A DNA stretch of 64,000 bases. Origin: Psychroserpens sp. SPM9 (GTDB lineage: Bacteria; Bacteroidota; Bacteroidia; Flavobacteriales; Flavobacteriaceae). The DNA lies in contig NZ_JANZNR010000007.1 in assembly GCF_025153525.1 (NCBI RefSeq), positions 1 through 64,000 on the forward strand, in the 5' to 3' direction. The notes below the pieces were generated by a model that was not told the origin of the DNA, made no database searches, and saw only the letters and a program-made list of their open reading frames with translations. How positions within the stretch are numbered: position 1 is the stretch's first letter; the number at the start of each line of letters is the position of its first letter. A program made the position numbers and the translations under genes. Shown here in pieces: positions 25,648-35,617 of the stretch.

Positions 25648-27264
25648 CTATTGAACTTCTCCGTTAACAAAGGTTTGTTCGACTTTAATCGTTGGAATTT
25701 CATTTTGATTCACAGTCATAATATCTTTATCCAAAATGATAAAATCGGCAAATTTGCCTGCTTCAATACTTCCTTTTTCTTGTTCTTCAAAATTAGAATA
25801 CGCCGCCCAAATGGTCATTCCTTTTAGTGTTTCTTCTCTTGATAATTTGTTTTCTGCTTGAAATCCATCTTCAGGATAGTGTTCTAAATCCTGTCTTGCT
25901 ACGGCAGCGTAAAAGGTTAAAAACGGACTCACTTGCTCGACAGGGAAATCGGTTCCCAAGGCTACCTTTCCGTAGGAATCAAGCAATTGTTTATAAGCAT
26001 AAGCACCTTTGACACGCTCACTTCCTAAGCGGTCTTCAGCCCAATACATATCACTGGTTGCATGCGTTGGCTGAATCGAAGGCAATACATTTTTGTAAAG
26101 CTCAAAATCTTCAGGTGACACCACTTGTGCATGTTCTACACGCCAGCGTCTATCAGACTTGCCTTTAAGCACTTTATTATAAGTTTTTAATACGGCATGA
26201 TTAGCCGAATCGCCAATAGCATGTGTATTCATTTGATATTCAGAATTGGCTATTTTTTCAGCTGAAGCATTAAACGTCTGTAAATCGGTCACCAGTAAAC
26301 CAAAATGATTCGGTTTATCATTATAAGGCGCACGCAACATAGCGCCTCGAGATCCTAAAGCGCCATCGGCATAAAACTTAAAAGAACGCACATTTAAGCG
26401 ATCGGTTTTAATAATCCCTTTATTGGTATAATAATCAACATTAGCTTCTGAAAAGGACACCATAGCATACACGCGCATTTTTAAATCGCCTGTTTGTTGT
26501 AAACTGTCGATAATTTCAATAGAATTACGATCTAGCCCAGCGTCATCAACTGTTGTTAGTCCCAAATCAAAGCAAATATCCTGCGCATTTAATAAGGCTT
26601 TTACCATGTCATCACGTGTTGGTTTTGGCCAATAGTTCATCACTAAATTCTCGGCGTTATCTACCAATACACCTGTGAGTTCGCCGTTTTCAACAACAAC
26701 TTCTCCACCTTCAATTTTACTGTTAACTGTGACTTGACCTAAATCTAGAGCTGCTTGGTTACACAAAACGGCATGGCCGTCAATACGAGTCAACGCTACT
26801 GGAGTTTCAGGAAACATTTTGTCCAGAAGTGTTTTCTTCGGAAATACTTTCTCTTCCCAATCGTTTTGATCCCAACCTCTCCCAATAATGAAAGAAACAT
26901 TATTTTCATTCTGAAAGTCTAATACACGTTTCACCACATCTTCAAAACTCTTTGTTCCGACTAGATCTACTGCTTGCTGATTAAAGCCTAAACCCAGAAA
27001 ATGACAGTGGGCATCAATAAATCCTGGAGTAATGGTTTTGCCTTGTGCATCGATTATGTGTTCAGACGTATACTTTGCTTTGATCGCTTCGGAAGAACCA
27101 ACATCTATAAATTTACCGTCTTTGATAGCAAAAGCTTGAGCTTTAGAAAAATCGTCATCGACAGTATAAACAGTTCCATTGATAACAATAGAATCGACCG
27201 TTTGTTGTTCATTAGAACATGAATACAATACTATTAAAAGCAGAAGAATGGTTAGTTTTTTCAT
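25648..27264 (-). CDS. Amidohydrolase lipoprotein (YtcJ-like)
   Basis: 538 aa from ATG at 27264; the frame is open ten codons further upstream, but the later Met starts directly with a lipoprotein signal (MKKLTILLLLIVLYSCS, Cys17). Amidohydrolase superfamily: GTVYTVDDDFSKAQAFAI, the metal motif PGFIDAHCHFLGLG, DDAGLDR, MNTHAIGDSANHAVL, RVEHAQVV, LGTDFPVE and FADFIILDKDIM. It matches the Amidohydro_3/YtcJ group. It hydrolyses a C-N bond in an unknown exported or imported metabolite. A terminator of the upstream operon separates it from the outer-membrane barrel gene. Confidence 0.88.
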   Translation of the reverse strand: MKKLTILLLLIVLYSCSNEQQTVDSIVINGTVYTVDDDFSKAQAFAIKDGKFIDVGSSEAIKAKYTSEHIIDAQGKTITPGFIDAHCHFLGLGFNQQAVDLVGTKSFEDVVKRVLDFQNENNVSFIIGRGWDQNDWEEKVFPKKTLLDKMFPETPVALTRIDGHAVLCNQAALDLGQVTVNSKIEGGEVVVENGELTGVLVDNAENLVMNYWPKPTRDDMVKALLNAQDICFDLGLTTVDDAGLDRNSIEIIDSLQQTGDLKMRVYAMVSFSEANVDYYTNKGIIKTDRLNVRSFKFYADGALGSRGAMLRAPYNDKPNHFGLLVTDLQTFNASAEKIANSEYQMNTHAIGDSANHAVLKTYNKVLKGKSDRRWRVEHAQVVSPEDFELYKNVLPSIQPTHATSDMYWAEDRLGSERVKGAYAYKQLLDSYGKVALGTDFPVEQVSPFLTFYAAVARQDLEHYPEDGFQAENKLSREETLKGMTIWAAYSNFEEQEKGSIEAGKFADFIILDKDIMTVNQNEIPTIKVEQTFVNGEVQ

Positions 27265-27293
27265 GGTTGAAATTTTAGAAGTATAAAAGTACA

Positions 27294-27332
27294 AAAAGCA
27301 TTCAATCCCTAACTACTGGAGTGAATGCTTTT
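27294..27332 (-). terminator. Terminator after the TPR/barrel operon
   Basis: An 11-bp perfect stem AAAAGCATTCA/TGAATGCTTTT (27294-27304 and 27322-27332) with a 17-base loop. On the minus strand it is followed by TGTACTTTTA. It lies 48 bases past the stop of the barrel gene. A second small hairpin TTCTGA/TCAGAA follows the stop closely (about 27351-27369). Confidence 0.65.
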
Positions 27333-27380
27333 CTAAGTTTTTAAATGGAATTCTGAGTAATATTCAGAATAACAGACGTT

Positions 27381-29096
27381 TTAAAAATCGAACTGGAATG
27401 TGGCTCCAGCTAAAAACTGAATACCTTGAACCGGATAATTTAACCAGCGGTTATAATCTTGATTGACAATATTATTGGCTTTTGCAAACACAGATAATTC
27501 GTCACTAATTTTATAGCCTACGTGCGCATTAGCATCTAAATAACTATCTAAGGTAATGGTCATAGGTTCGGTAAAAACCAAAACGCCTTCTTCTCTATAT
27601 TCGTCTTTACGTTCGCCAACAAAAAACAGATTAGCTCCAGCAAACCAATGTTCATCGATTTGGTAATCTAAAAAGGCAGAAGCTTTAATGTCTGGTAAGT
27701 TCCACGCTTCGGCTTCGTTATTGGTATCGTAAGCAAAATATTCGGCTTTAAGTGCGAGTTTAAAATTTCGGTTGACATCAACATTCAATTCTCCAGCAAC
27801 AGAAAAAGTTGTGAGGTCATCGTAAACAACTCCGAAGGAATTACCATGTTGATAATTCTCTTCAGCAGTGCCTAGAAATGTATTGGCTTTATATAAGGCT
27901 TTATTATTATCTGCCAGATAATGACCACTAATATTATAGCTCATACTGTTAGATAACTTTCCTTTAATTCCTAAGGAAGTATTGTATGCCTGATCTGTTG
28001 GAGCTACAAATAAAGTTGGAGACACAAACGGATTGTCTTGTGCAAAATCATAATAAGAATTTTGAATCAAACCACCTTGAATACTACCATAAGCGATTAA
28101 TAATTCGTCAACTAAGCGGTAGCTCGCCATGATATTCGGATAGATAAAAAATTTGCTATCACTCGCTTCGTTATCGTTGAGATAGACTAAATTAAGTCCC
28201 AAATTAAGTGTCAAATCATCTTCTTTCATTTGATAACTTGGTGCTAAACCGAAATTGATATTGCTATAATTCAGTTCTTCATTAACAAAATAACTTCGGT
28301 CAAATGAACCGCCTAAGTAATCAATAGTTACTTCAGCATTTATCACTTCATCGGCAACAGGAACATCAAATCCAGATTTTAAAACAAATCGGTTTTCACC
28401 AGAATCTTGGTCGTCACCAAAGCGTCTGTAAAGAACGCTTCCGTTTTTAATAATAGCATCTTCAAAATTGATATTTCCTCCAAAATTTGCTGTATAGAAA
28501 GCATGATCGACATCAAAAACATCAATTGTTTGATCGGGCACGCCATACCAGTTAAAACTTTGTAATTGAAAACCGCCTTCTACTTTCCATGAGTAGTCTC
28601 GTAACTTCTGACTGTAATGAGCGTTAAGACCTGTTTCAGAAAAATTATTATCAAAATTAACACCCTCAATATCGCCAGCTGAAGAATGATGGCTAAAATA
28701 ACCTCCAACACGCTCGGTAGAACTCAAAGCGTGATTTAAGTATATTTCTCCAAGAATCGTGGTATAAGTTCCCACACCTAAAGAGGCATAATTATCGTAT
28801 AATTTAACTGGTTTTTCTTTATCAACGGTTGCTGCTTTCCCTTTGGCAGGTGTAAAAGTTGACGCGACAGGAATAGAAAAAATATTGTATTTAATAACTT
28901 TCTTTTTTCCAGTTGTAGAATCGTTAAGTGTAGCCGTTTCTTTAATCTTAAACGCATCAGAAATAGTTGGCGTATAAGGTTTAATCACATTCACCACATC
29001 GGTATCAATGGTATCATTTTCTCGCTCTTGGGCAAATGAGATCGACACTGTTAGAGTAAAAATGGCTAATGCTATATGTTTGAAAGTATGTTGCAT
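27381..29096 (-). CDS. Outer-membrane beta-barrel protein (TonB-receptor-like barrel, no plug)
   Basis: 571 aa from ATG at 29096 (MQHTFKHIALAIFTLTVSISFAQ signal). The frame opens 17 codons earlier, but that extension spoils the signal. After a short mature N-terminus (NVIKPYTPTISDAFKIKE) the rest is aromatic-rich alternating strands ending in GIQFLAGATFQFDF, the C-terminal barrel signature. The family is usually labelled TonB-dependent receptor, yet no plug domain is present, so import through it is doubtful. It directly follows the 1007-aa TPR gene, and the pair is common in flavobacteria. I infer that they act together at the outer membrane. Confidence 0.75.
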   Translation of the reverse strand: MQHTFKHIALAIFTLTVSISFAQERENDTIDTDVVNVIKPYTPTISDAFKIKETATLNDSTTGKKKVIKYNIFSIPVASTFTPAKGKAATVDKEKPVKLYDNYASLGVGTYTTILGEIYLNHALSSTERVGGYFSHHSSAGDIEGVNFDNNFSETGLNAHYSQKLRDYSWKVEGGFQLQSFNWYGVPDQTIDVFDVDHAFYTANFGGNINFEDAIIKNGSVLYRRFGDDQDSGENRFVLKSGFDVPVADEVINAEVTIDYLGGSFDRSYFVNEELNYSNINFGLAPSYQMKEDDLTLNLGLNLVYLNDNEASDSKFFIYPNIMASYRLVDELLIAYGSIQGGLIQNSYYDFAQDNPFVSPTLFVAPTDQAYNTSLGIKGKLSNSMSYNISGHYLADNNKALYKANTFLGTAEENYQHGNSFGVVYDDLTTFSVAGELNVDVNRNFKLALKAEYFAYDTNNEAEAWNLPDIKASAFLDYQIDEHWFAGANLFFVGERKDEYREEGVLVFTEPMTITLDSYLDANAHVGYKISDELSVFAKANNIVNQDYNRWLNYPVQGIQFLAGATFQFDF

Positions 29097-29162
29097 AGTA
29101 TCGTTTTGTTTCGCTTGTAAATCACTTTTAATGTATGGAGTGACCAAGCTTAAAATCTTTTT

Positions 29163-32100
29163 TTAATTTTCTTCAGATTGAACAGAAGCATTCGTTTTTG
29201 CTGCTTCCGATTTTATTCTATTGAGTTCTTGCTGCGCTTCAGCAACAACATCTTCAAATTCAGGGAAATTAGAAATAACACTTTCTAAAATGTATGTCGC
29301 CTGAAAAGCATCTCCTAAAGCATCATAATTTTTAGCCATAATAACTAAACCTTTAGCACTATAGTATTTGTAACTGCTATAATCTCTGGCCAGTTTTTGA
29401 ACCGTTGTATTAGACGCTTGATGCTTCCCTTCTTTGTGCTTGAAATACGCATTATAATACAAGGCTTCGGCAGCCAAAGCACCCGTTGCTATTTTTTCAA
29501 CCTGAGCATAAGCTTGTTTTGCCTTAGTTTCATCACCTGTTTTAATCGCTGAGCGTGCGATAATGATTTGTGCATCACTTTTTACTTTATTATCTATTTT
29601 AGTATTCTGAAGGACTTTTTCAGCATAACTCACCGCCTCAGCATACTGTTGTTGCTGGTAATAAGCATTCATCAAATTAGACTGTGCATAGGTGACATTT
29701 TGCGGATAATCGGCTTCGGTTTCTAAACGTTTTAACAATGCAATGGCTTTGCTCCAGTTTTTCGCACTGAGGTATATTTCAGAAAGTTTAACGACTGCCT
29801 GTTCTGTAAATTCGCCCTTTGGTTTACTCACAACATATTCATAATGTGGCTTAGCATTTTCGGGTAACTCCTTTTTGGAATACAATTCGGCTAAATAGAA
29901 ATGTGATTTAAGCGCGTGAATTCCGTTAGGAAATTCATTTAAATATTTATTAAACTGACGAATGGCATTGTCGGTTTTATTTTCTAAGTACTGTTTCTCT
30001 GCAGCTAAATAAGCTGTATTGTCTAGCTCTGCATCTGTAACATCGATATAATCCAGTGTTTTTACCCAAGCCGCATATTCGTCTACACGTCCTAAATCAA
30101 TATAAATCAAACGTGCTGTAGATACAGCCTGATTGGCTTCTTCGGTTCCAGGATAAGTGTTAGCGACACGCTTAAGTTTGGTCAAAGCCCGCTCATTATC
30201 ATTGGCGTTGTAATAAGAAAGTCCTTGACGTAGCAAGGCTTTTGAAATAAACACGCTATTGCTATGTTCTGAAATTAAACGGTCATACATCGTCATCGCC
30301 TTAGCCGTTTCATTTGCTTTTACATAAGAATTCGCCAATTCATACATGGCATCATCACGAAGTGAAGATTTAGGGAACGCACTAATAAACGATTCTAAAC
30401 CTTGAATTTTTTGAGAGCGCTGACCAATGTAGCCATAACTCATTGTTTTTTGAAAAGAGGCATAATCGGCTTCTATTTCGTTAATCGCAATCGCTTTATC
30501 ATAAGCCGCAATTGCCTTACTGTAATTTGTCGACACAAAATACCCATCGCCAAGTCTTAAGTAAGCGTCATTTAAACGCAATTTATCGTCTTTGTGGGTA
30601 TCTATAAATTTCTGAAAACTAGAAGTCGCCTGATCGTAATTTTTAAGTTTAAAATAGGTGTAGGCGATATTATAATCTATGTTTTCGATTTCCTGAACTT
30701 CGGAAGCTTCATTTTGTTGTATAAACTGTTTATATCCAATTAAAGCCTCATCAAAATTATTAAGATGATAATCGGTTTCTGCTTTCCAGAAGATACCTCG
30801 TGTTGTAAAAACCGGATCTTTAGCTTCTTTGACAGATTTATCAAAAAGCACTTTAGCTGCGTTGTAATTAACTTCGTTATAGACTTCTATACCTCTGTAA
30901 AAAGCCACTTTTTGATAGGCCAATCGGTTTTCGAAACTTGTTTTTCCATCAAGTAGTTTTAAGGCTTCCTGATAGTTTTTAGAAGTGATGTAAGAATCAA
31001 TCAGCAAGGTTTCAATTTCATCTTTATAACTTGTATCTGGATACTTATCTAAGTAACTTGTTAAGACCTGAGGAACCGATTGGTACGGATTTCCTATTTC
31101 GTAGCTGATTTTAGCATAATTGAGCCAAGCATCCTCTTGAATTTTTAAATCGTAATCCATTTGAGAGGCATTACGAAATGCATTTAATGCTTCCTGCTTT
31201 TTATCGAGGTTGATATAACTCTCTCCTAAATGGTAATAGGCATTTTGAGCCACACTGTTATCGCCTCCAATGATTTTATTAAATTCGGAAATGGCGCTTT
31301 CAAAATCATTTTGTTTGTAATACGCATAACCCAACTGGTAATAATCAACATTGTTCCATTTACCACGTTTGCCTTTATATGCTTTTAGATACGGAATCGC
31401 TTCATTGTACTGCTCCAAGTTAAAATAGCTCTCTCCAATGATTTTTGAAAGCTCAGATTTTTCCTGAGGCGTACTTTTATCTAATTGTTCTTGAGCAAGC
31501 TCAATCGCTTTTTCAAACTTGCCTAATTTGAAGTTTAAATCTGCCTGATAATACGATAGTTTTTCCTGATATTTTTCTTGATCACTTACTTGGTCAAAGT
31601 ACTCATTCGCCTTGTCATAATCATCACCTTCATAAGCCATAAAACCAATATAATACTTAGCCTGAGAACCATATTCTTTAGACGTTATAACGCGGTTTAA
31701 GTATTTATTTGCTCCTGTTTCATCACCTGTAGAATACAAGGTATACCCATAATTAAAGTTGAATTTATCACGTTCAGAACGTGCAATACTGGTTTCGTCA
31801 ACTTTATCATACCATTTTCTGGCATAGGCATATTTTCCATTCGCAAAATAGTAATCGGCAACATCTAAAAATGCCGTGTTTCGCTTTGTGCTTGTAGGAT
31901 ATTCGTCGACAAAATCTTGAATTAAGTCGTCGGCATTTTGCTGATTTAAACGCACCGCACAATTGGCAATATAATATGCACAATCGGATTCTACCGTTTC
32001 ATTAGGCGCATCATTTTTAATGGCTTCAAACAACGATTGAGCTGCCTGATATTGCTTATTATTATATAAGGTGAGCGCCTTTTGATAGTCTACCAAATCA

Positions 32101-32186
32101 CTGGTATAAGCAGCAGTTTGCTGGGCTTGCGCATAAGATGCAAACAGCAAAAAGCTTAATAAAAAACTTATTTTTCTGAAAGTCAT
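29163..32186 (-). CDS. 1007-aa periplasmic tetratricopeptide-repeat protein
   Basis: Signal peptide MTFRKISFLLSFLLFASYAQA, then tandem TPR units nearly to the end (e.g. YQKALTLYNNKQYQAAQSLF, YYQLGYAYYKQNDFESAISE, AYYHLGESYINLDKKQEALN, DAMYELANSYVKANETAKAM). More than twenty repeats can be counted loosely. The tail is Gln/Glu-rich and unstructured (SEAAKTNASVQSEEN). Such TPR solenoids hold protein complexes; in flavobacteria they often sit with outer-membrane assembly or gliding functions. It is the first gene of an operon with the plugless barrel gene, 66 bases before it, from a good promoter. Confidence 0.9.
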   Translation of the reverse strand: MTFRKISFLLSFLLFASYAQAQQTAAYTSDLVDYQKALTLYNNKQYQAAQSLFEAIKNDAPNETVESDCAYYIANCAVRLNQQNADDLIQDFVDEYPTSTKRNTAFLDVADYYFANGKYAYARKWYDKVDETSIARSERDKFNFNYGYTLYSTGDETGANKYLNRVITSKEYGSQAKYYIGFMAYEGDDYDKANEYFDQVSDQEKYQEKLSYYQADLNFKLGKFEKAIELAQEQLDKSTPQEKSELSKIIGESYFNLEQYNEAIPYLKAYKGKRGKWNNVDYYQLGYAYYKQNDFESAISEFNKIIGGDNSVAQNAYYHLGESYINLDKKQEALNAFRNASQMDYDLKIQEDAWLNYAKISYEIGNPYQSVPQVLTSYLDKYPDTSYKDEIETLLIDSYITSKNYQEALKLLDGKTSFENRLAYQKVAFYRGIEVYNEVNYNAAKVLFDKSVKEAKDPVFTTRGIFWKAETDYHLNNFDEALIGYKQFIQQNEASEVQEIENIDYNIAYTYFKLKNYDQATSSFQKFIDTHKDDKLRLNDAYLRLGDGYFVSTNYSKAIAAYDKAIAINEIEADYASFQKTMSYGYIGQRSQKIQGLESFISAFPKSSLRDDAMYELANSYVKANETAKAMTMYDRLISEHSNSVFISKALLRQGLSYYNANDNERALTKLKRVANTYPGTEEANQAVSTARLIYIDLGRVDEYAAWVKTLDYIDVTDAELDNTAYLAAEKQYLENKTDNAIRQFNKYLNEFPNGIHALKSHFYLAELYSKKELPENAKPHYEYVVSKPKGEFTEQAVVKLSEIYLSAKNWSKAIALLKRLETEADYPQNVTYAQSNLMNAYYQQQQYAEAVSYAEKVLQNTKIDNKVKSDAQIIIARSAIKTGDETKAKQAYAQVEKIATGALAAEALYYNAYFKHKEGKHQASNTTVQKLARDYSSYKYYSAKGLVIMAKNYDALGDAFQATYILESVISNFPEFEDVVAEAQQELNRIKSEAAKTNASVQSEEN

Positions 32187-32208
32187 TAAGTTCGATTTTT
32201 AATTGATG

Positions 32209-32241
32209 TCAAAGATAATTTATCTCAAAGCTATAACGCAA
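32209..32241 (-). promoter_or_regulatory. Promoter of the TPR/barrel operon
   Basis: Minus-strand TTG (32239-32241), 22 bases, then TATCTTTG (32209-32216), a perfect -7 box. The ATG is at 32186. The 230-bp gap 32187-32416 otherwise holds only an ACACT/AGTGT hairpin near 32301-32316. Confidence 0.6.
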
Positions 32242-32416
32242 GAATCGTGCTATAATTATAAACGTACTTATTAAAAAGACTTTCAACTTAAAAATATGTT
32301 ACACTTATAATAGTGTCGTCTTTATTTCCGTTGTAAATTACCTAGGTTCTAAATTATGCGATTTGATTTTTTTAAAATACATTTACAACTTAGAACACAA
32401 CTCTTAAAAACCTGAT

Positions 32417-33100
32417 ATGTCTGAAACTGTTTTACAACTCAAAAATGCTTCTATTTATCAAGGTGATAGCTTGGTATTATCTGATGTTAATTTTGAAATG
32501 AATAAAGGAGACTTTGTCTATCTCATTGGTAAAACAGGAAGTGGAAAAAGTAGTTTTATGAAAACCCTTTACGGCGATTTACAATTAACCGAAGGTGATG
32601 GTCATATTGTGGATTACGATTTGCGAACTTTAAAGGAAAAAGACATCCCTTTTTTAAGACGAAAACTAGGGATTGTATTTCAGGATTTTAAATTATTACC
32701 TGACCGAACAATTAATGGTAATTTAGAATTTGTTTTAAAAGCTACAGGCTGGAAAGACAAGACTAAAATTAAAGATCGCATTGAAGCTGTATTAGACAAA
32801 GTGGATATGAAAACCAAGGGCTTTAAGTTTCCGCATGAATTATCTGGAGGCGAGCAACAACGTATTGCAATTGCCAGAGCATTGCTTAATGACCCTGAAC
32901 TTATTCTGGCTGATGAACCTACTGGAAACCTGGACCCGCAAACCAGTATTGAAGTCATGGAAGTGCTTCGTGACATCAACAAAAACGGTAATACAATTTT
33001 AATGGCAACACATGATTATGCTTTGCTTTTAAAGTATCCTAGTAAGACGTTAAAGTGTGATGAAAACAAGGTGTTTGAAGTAGTACAACGCAAAAACTAG
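32417..33100 (+). CDS. ftsE: Cell-division ATP-binding protein FtsE
   Basis: 227 aa, full-length ABC ATPase: Walker A GKTGSGKSSF (~38-47), Q-loop FQDFKLL, signature LSGGEQQRIAIARAL, Walker B LILADEPTGNLDP and H-loop ATHDY. The short length, YLIGKTGSGKSSFMKTLYG and DFKLLPDRTINGNLEF are typical of FtsE. It powers FtsX to activate septal wall hydrolases. No ftsX gene is next to it, which is usual in Bacteroidota. The stop codon lies seven bases from the convergent beta-helix gene. Confidence 0.9.
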   Translation: MSETVLQLKNASIYQGDSLVLSDVNFEMNKGDFVYLIGKTGSGKSSFMKTLYGDLQLTEGDGHIVDYDLRTLKEKDIPFLRRKLGIVFQDFKLLPDRTINGNLEFVLKATGWKDKTKIKDRIEAVLDKVDMKTKGFKFPHELSGGEQQRIAIARALLNDPELILADEPTGNLDPQTSIEVMEVLRDINKNGNTILMATHDYALLLKYPSKTLKCDENKVFEVVQRKN

Positions 33101-33107
33101 AAACCTA

Positions 33108-34733
33108 CTAAAACCCGAGCCATTTAAAAAAACGCTGAATGGCATTGGACTTTTTTTCAGGTGTATCAACGCCATTTTCCTGAGGTTCAAATTCTACTAT
33201 AAACACCCCAAAATTTGATAGCGTTTTCCGCGCTTTTGAATTGTGTAACGGTTTTTCAAAATCGGTTAATTGCATCGGGAATGTTATCTTAGCATCTTCA
33301 AACAACTGACCAGATTTCAATACAACTTTAGGATTTTCGGCATCATACATTTTAAACGCAGTATTAGGTCGCATCTTATATTCTGAAAAATCTACAGTAA
33401 CGTCATTACCTTCAGTATTAAAAAGTGCTACGGTAAACTTATTTTTATTCTGACTGTGATTTATAACACGAAGCACATTGTTTATATCAAATGTTGAGGG
33501 TTCCTTAACCTGACTGTCTTTATCTAATTGAAATTTGTCACGCCATGTATCTAAAGAATGATCTTCAACCTTAATGATTCGCATCGGTGTTTTGAGCGTG
33601 GTGTAAATGGTATTCGAATTAAAGGTCCATTGCTTAAAAAAATCAGAGATTGTCGGGCTCACTTGAACCATTCCTGTATACACCAAATTATTAGTAAACT
33701 GTAAAGATTTGGCATGTAAAATCCTCAAGCCATTGTAGCCTCCAGTAATAATATTTCCATCGATAACGACATCTTCAATAGGCGCATTTTTATTAAAACC
33801 CAAAGTTAAAGATGGCGCATCACCAATCAAGCCGCCTCTGGGTTTACTCGTATTGTGATAAAACACATTATTAACAACCCATATATGCTTGGCACTATTG
33901 ATTCCGTTTCTATCATCGGAAGCAATAATGACGTTATCTCTATATTTTCCTGAAGGCGTTCCACTATTAAATATGAGGTTATTTTCTAGCCGTATATTTT
34001 TTACAAATTCAAATGTTGCTCGTTTTCCTGCGGACCAAACCTCGATTCCCTTGTAATAATTATTAAAAATGATATTGTTTTTTATCAAACGGACGTCGTC
34101 GCTACTATTTTGAACATAAATACCTTCACCTCCACCTTTTCCAACCTTAGACATGAAGCCATTATTGTAAATCATACAATTCTCAATAATCGTTCCTGCA
34201 CCATGTTTCCATGAGCCAATTCCGAGACCCGGATTGTTATAAATATTCAAACTATAGAACCGACAGTTTTCACCTGTAGTATGTCTAATTCCTGTAGCAT
34301 ATTCAAAATTATCATCATTAGCATCTCTGGAAAAATCTCCAAGCCAAGTCACATCAAAATTTTTATAAATAACCTGCTGCCCTTTAACTTCTAATACAGC
34401 ATCTCTTGTAGAAGATACATTTCCGTTTAAAACTACCTTATCATTTTTATAACCCGAAACTGTAATAAATTGATTGGGCTCAAGGCTTTCGAGTTTGCTT
34501 AAAAATCGTCCATTATACACACCTTCATGTAACCAAATGGTATCGCCAGATTTGACCACATTCGATTTTTGAATTAGTGCTGTTTGTAAATCCCAAGGCT
34601 GAGACAAGGTTCCGTTTCCATCTGATGTTCCAGGCGAAGTCTCATGATGTTCTGGAAAGACATGAAATTCCTGTTGCGCGTTTAAGCCCAAACTTAAAAA
34701 ATAGAAGATACTATATAAAAACAAAGATTTCAT
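33108..34733 (-). CDS. Secreted right-handed parallel beta-helix protein
   Basis: 541 aa from ATG at 34733; eleven more upstream codons are open but the later Met begins a proper signal peptide (MKSLFLYSIFYFLSLGLNAQ). Repeats such as NCMIYNNG, DDVRLIKNNIIFNNYYKGIEVW, IRLENNLIFNSG, HIWVVNNVFYHN and DVVIDGNIITGGYNGL are coils of a parallel beta-helix of the PbH1/Beta_helix type, seen in polysaccharide lyases and alginate epimerases. No catalytic residues are assignable. C-terminally a beta-rich domain and a short basic tail with Trp. It lies at the edge of the polysaccharide locus, 49 bases after the glycosyltransferase gene. Confidence 0.8.
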   Translation of the reverse strand: MKSLFLYSIFYFLSLGLNAQQEFHVFPEHHETSPGTSDGNGTLSQPWDLQTALIQKSNVVKSGDTIWLHEGVYNGRFLSKLESLEPNQFITVSGYKNDKVVLNGNVSSTRDAVLEVKGQQVIYKNFDVTWLGDFSRDANDDNFEYATGIRHTTGENCRFYSLNIYNNPGLGIGSWKHGAGTIIENCMIYNNGFMSKVGKGGGEGIYVQNSSDDVRLIKNNIIFNNYYKGIEVWSAGKRATFEFVKNIRLENNLIFNSGTPSGKYRDNVIIASDDRNGINSAKHIWVVNNVFYHNTSKPRGGLIGDAPSLTLGFNKNAPIEDVVIDGNIITGGYNGLRILHAKSLQFTNNLVYTGMVQVSPTISDFFKQWTFNSNTIYTTLKTPMRIIKVEDHSLDTWRDKFQLDKDSQVKEPSTFDINNVLRVINHSQNKNKFTVALFNTEGNDVTVDFSEYKMRPNTAFKMYDAENPKVVLKSGQLFEDAKITFPMQLTDFEKPLHNSKARKTLSNFGVFIVEFEPQENGVDTPEKKSNAIQRFFKWLGF

Positions 34734-34782
34734 ATCATAGGTTTTACAATTATCATACCATCCCATTTACTTGCATTTTTAG

Positions 34783-35532
34783 TTAAATTAATTTTAGTTT
34801 TTTTAAGGTGAATTTTAAAAAGACAATCACAAAAAACACAGGCTGAAGCAAGACCGAACTGTTTTCGGTTTTTAATCGCAGGTCTTCTGCATAGAGCTTC
34901 CAAGTATATGTTTTTGAAACTCCATCAGTTCCGCAGATAGCGACGATGGTATTGAGATGTTTTACTTGTATTTGCTTGTTATACAATTTCAAATTGAGAT
35001 TATAATCTGAAAGAATCTTATAATTCAAATCATATTGCAACGCCTTAAATAGTGAATGTTTATAAAACAAACCTTGGTGATGAACCGTATGTTTCAGCCA
35101 TAACTTAGACGACCATTTGGGTACAAATACACCATTATTTTGCTTAACCAAACGAGCATCATTCGCTTTGAAATCATATTTGATGCTACCAATAAGCAGC
35201 TCAACAGCATCTGCAATAGCATTCTCAAATACACGTGTAAGCACCTCGTCATCTGCTAATTGGTCATCTGCTCCAATAAAATAAAGCCATTGTCCTTTTG
35301 CTTTCTTTATGCCTTTATTCATGGCATCATAAATTCCGTTATCAGCCTCACTTGTCCAATAAAAAGGCGGTTGTAAAGTTTCCAAAAAGGCTAAGGTACC
35401 ATCTGTGGATTGCGCGTCCATAATTAAAACCTCAACATTTTTAAACGATTGATTTTGTATGCTCAGAATACAACTTTTTAGTTGCTCGCAGGCGTTATAA
35501 CTGGGAACGATTATAGACAGTAGTGGATTAAT
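34783..35532 (-). CDS. Family 2 glycosyltransferase with no ATG/GTG/TTG start (probable ATT start)
   Basis: The frame 34783-35532 encodes 249 aa. The N-terminus INPLLSIIVPSYNACEQLK is a textbook GT2 start, followed by NVEVLIMDAQSTDGTL, the UDP-sugar region ADNGIYDAMNKGIKKAKGQWLYFIGADD (D-x-D-like) and VHHQGLFYK. An upstream in-frame TGA stands at 35554-35556. Between it and the conserved region there is no ATG, GTG or TTG: the codon where Met is expected is ATT (35530-35532). The first ATG (35421) would remove ~37 residues, including the nucleotide-binding strand. Either ATT initiates, as in infC, or the start has been lost and the gene is dying. Confidence 0.8.
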   Translation of the reverse strand: MNPLLSIIVPSYNACEQLKSCILSIQNQSFKNVEVLIMDAQSTDGTLAFLETLQPPFYWTSEADNGIYDAMNKGIKKAKGQWLYFIGADDQLADDEVLTRVFENAIADAVELLIGSIKYDFKANDARLVKQNNGVFVPKWSSKLWLKHTVHHQGLFYKHSLFKALQYDLNYKILSDYNLNLKLYNKQIQVKHLNTIVAICGTDGVSKTYTWKLYAEDLRLKTENSSVLLQPVFFVIVFLKFTLKKLKLI

Positions 35533-35617
35533 ATGCGTATTTTTAGGATTAGCTCATTAAGCAACTTCAATTGTAAGGAGTTTTATATCTTTACGCTTGT
35601 TGTTTACTCATTAATGT

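Noticed and set aside
27333-27380. Small hairpin TTCTGA/TCAGAA as a second terminator
   Set aside because: Short stem and no T run; the stronger hairpin at 27294-27332 is the better terminator.
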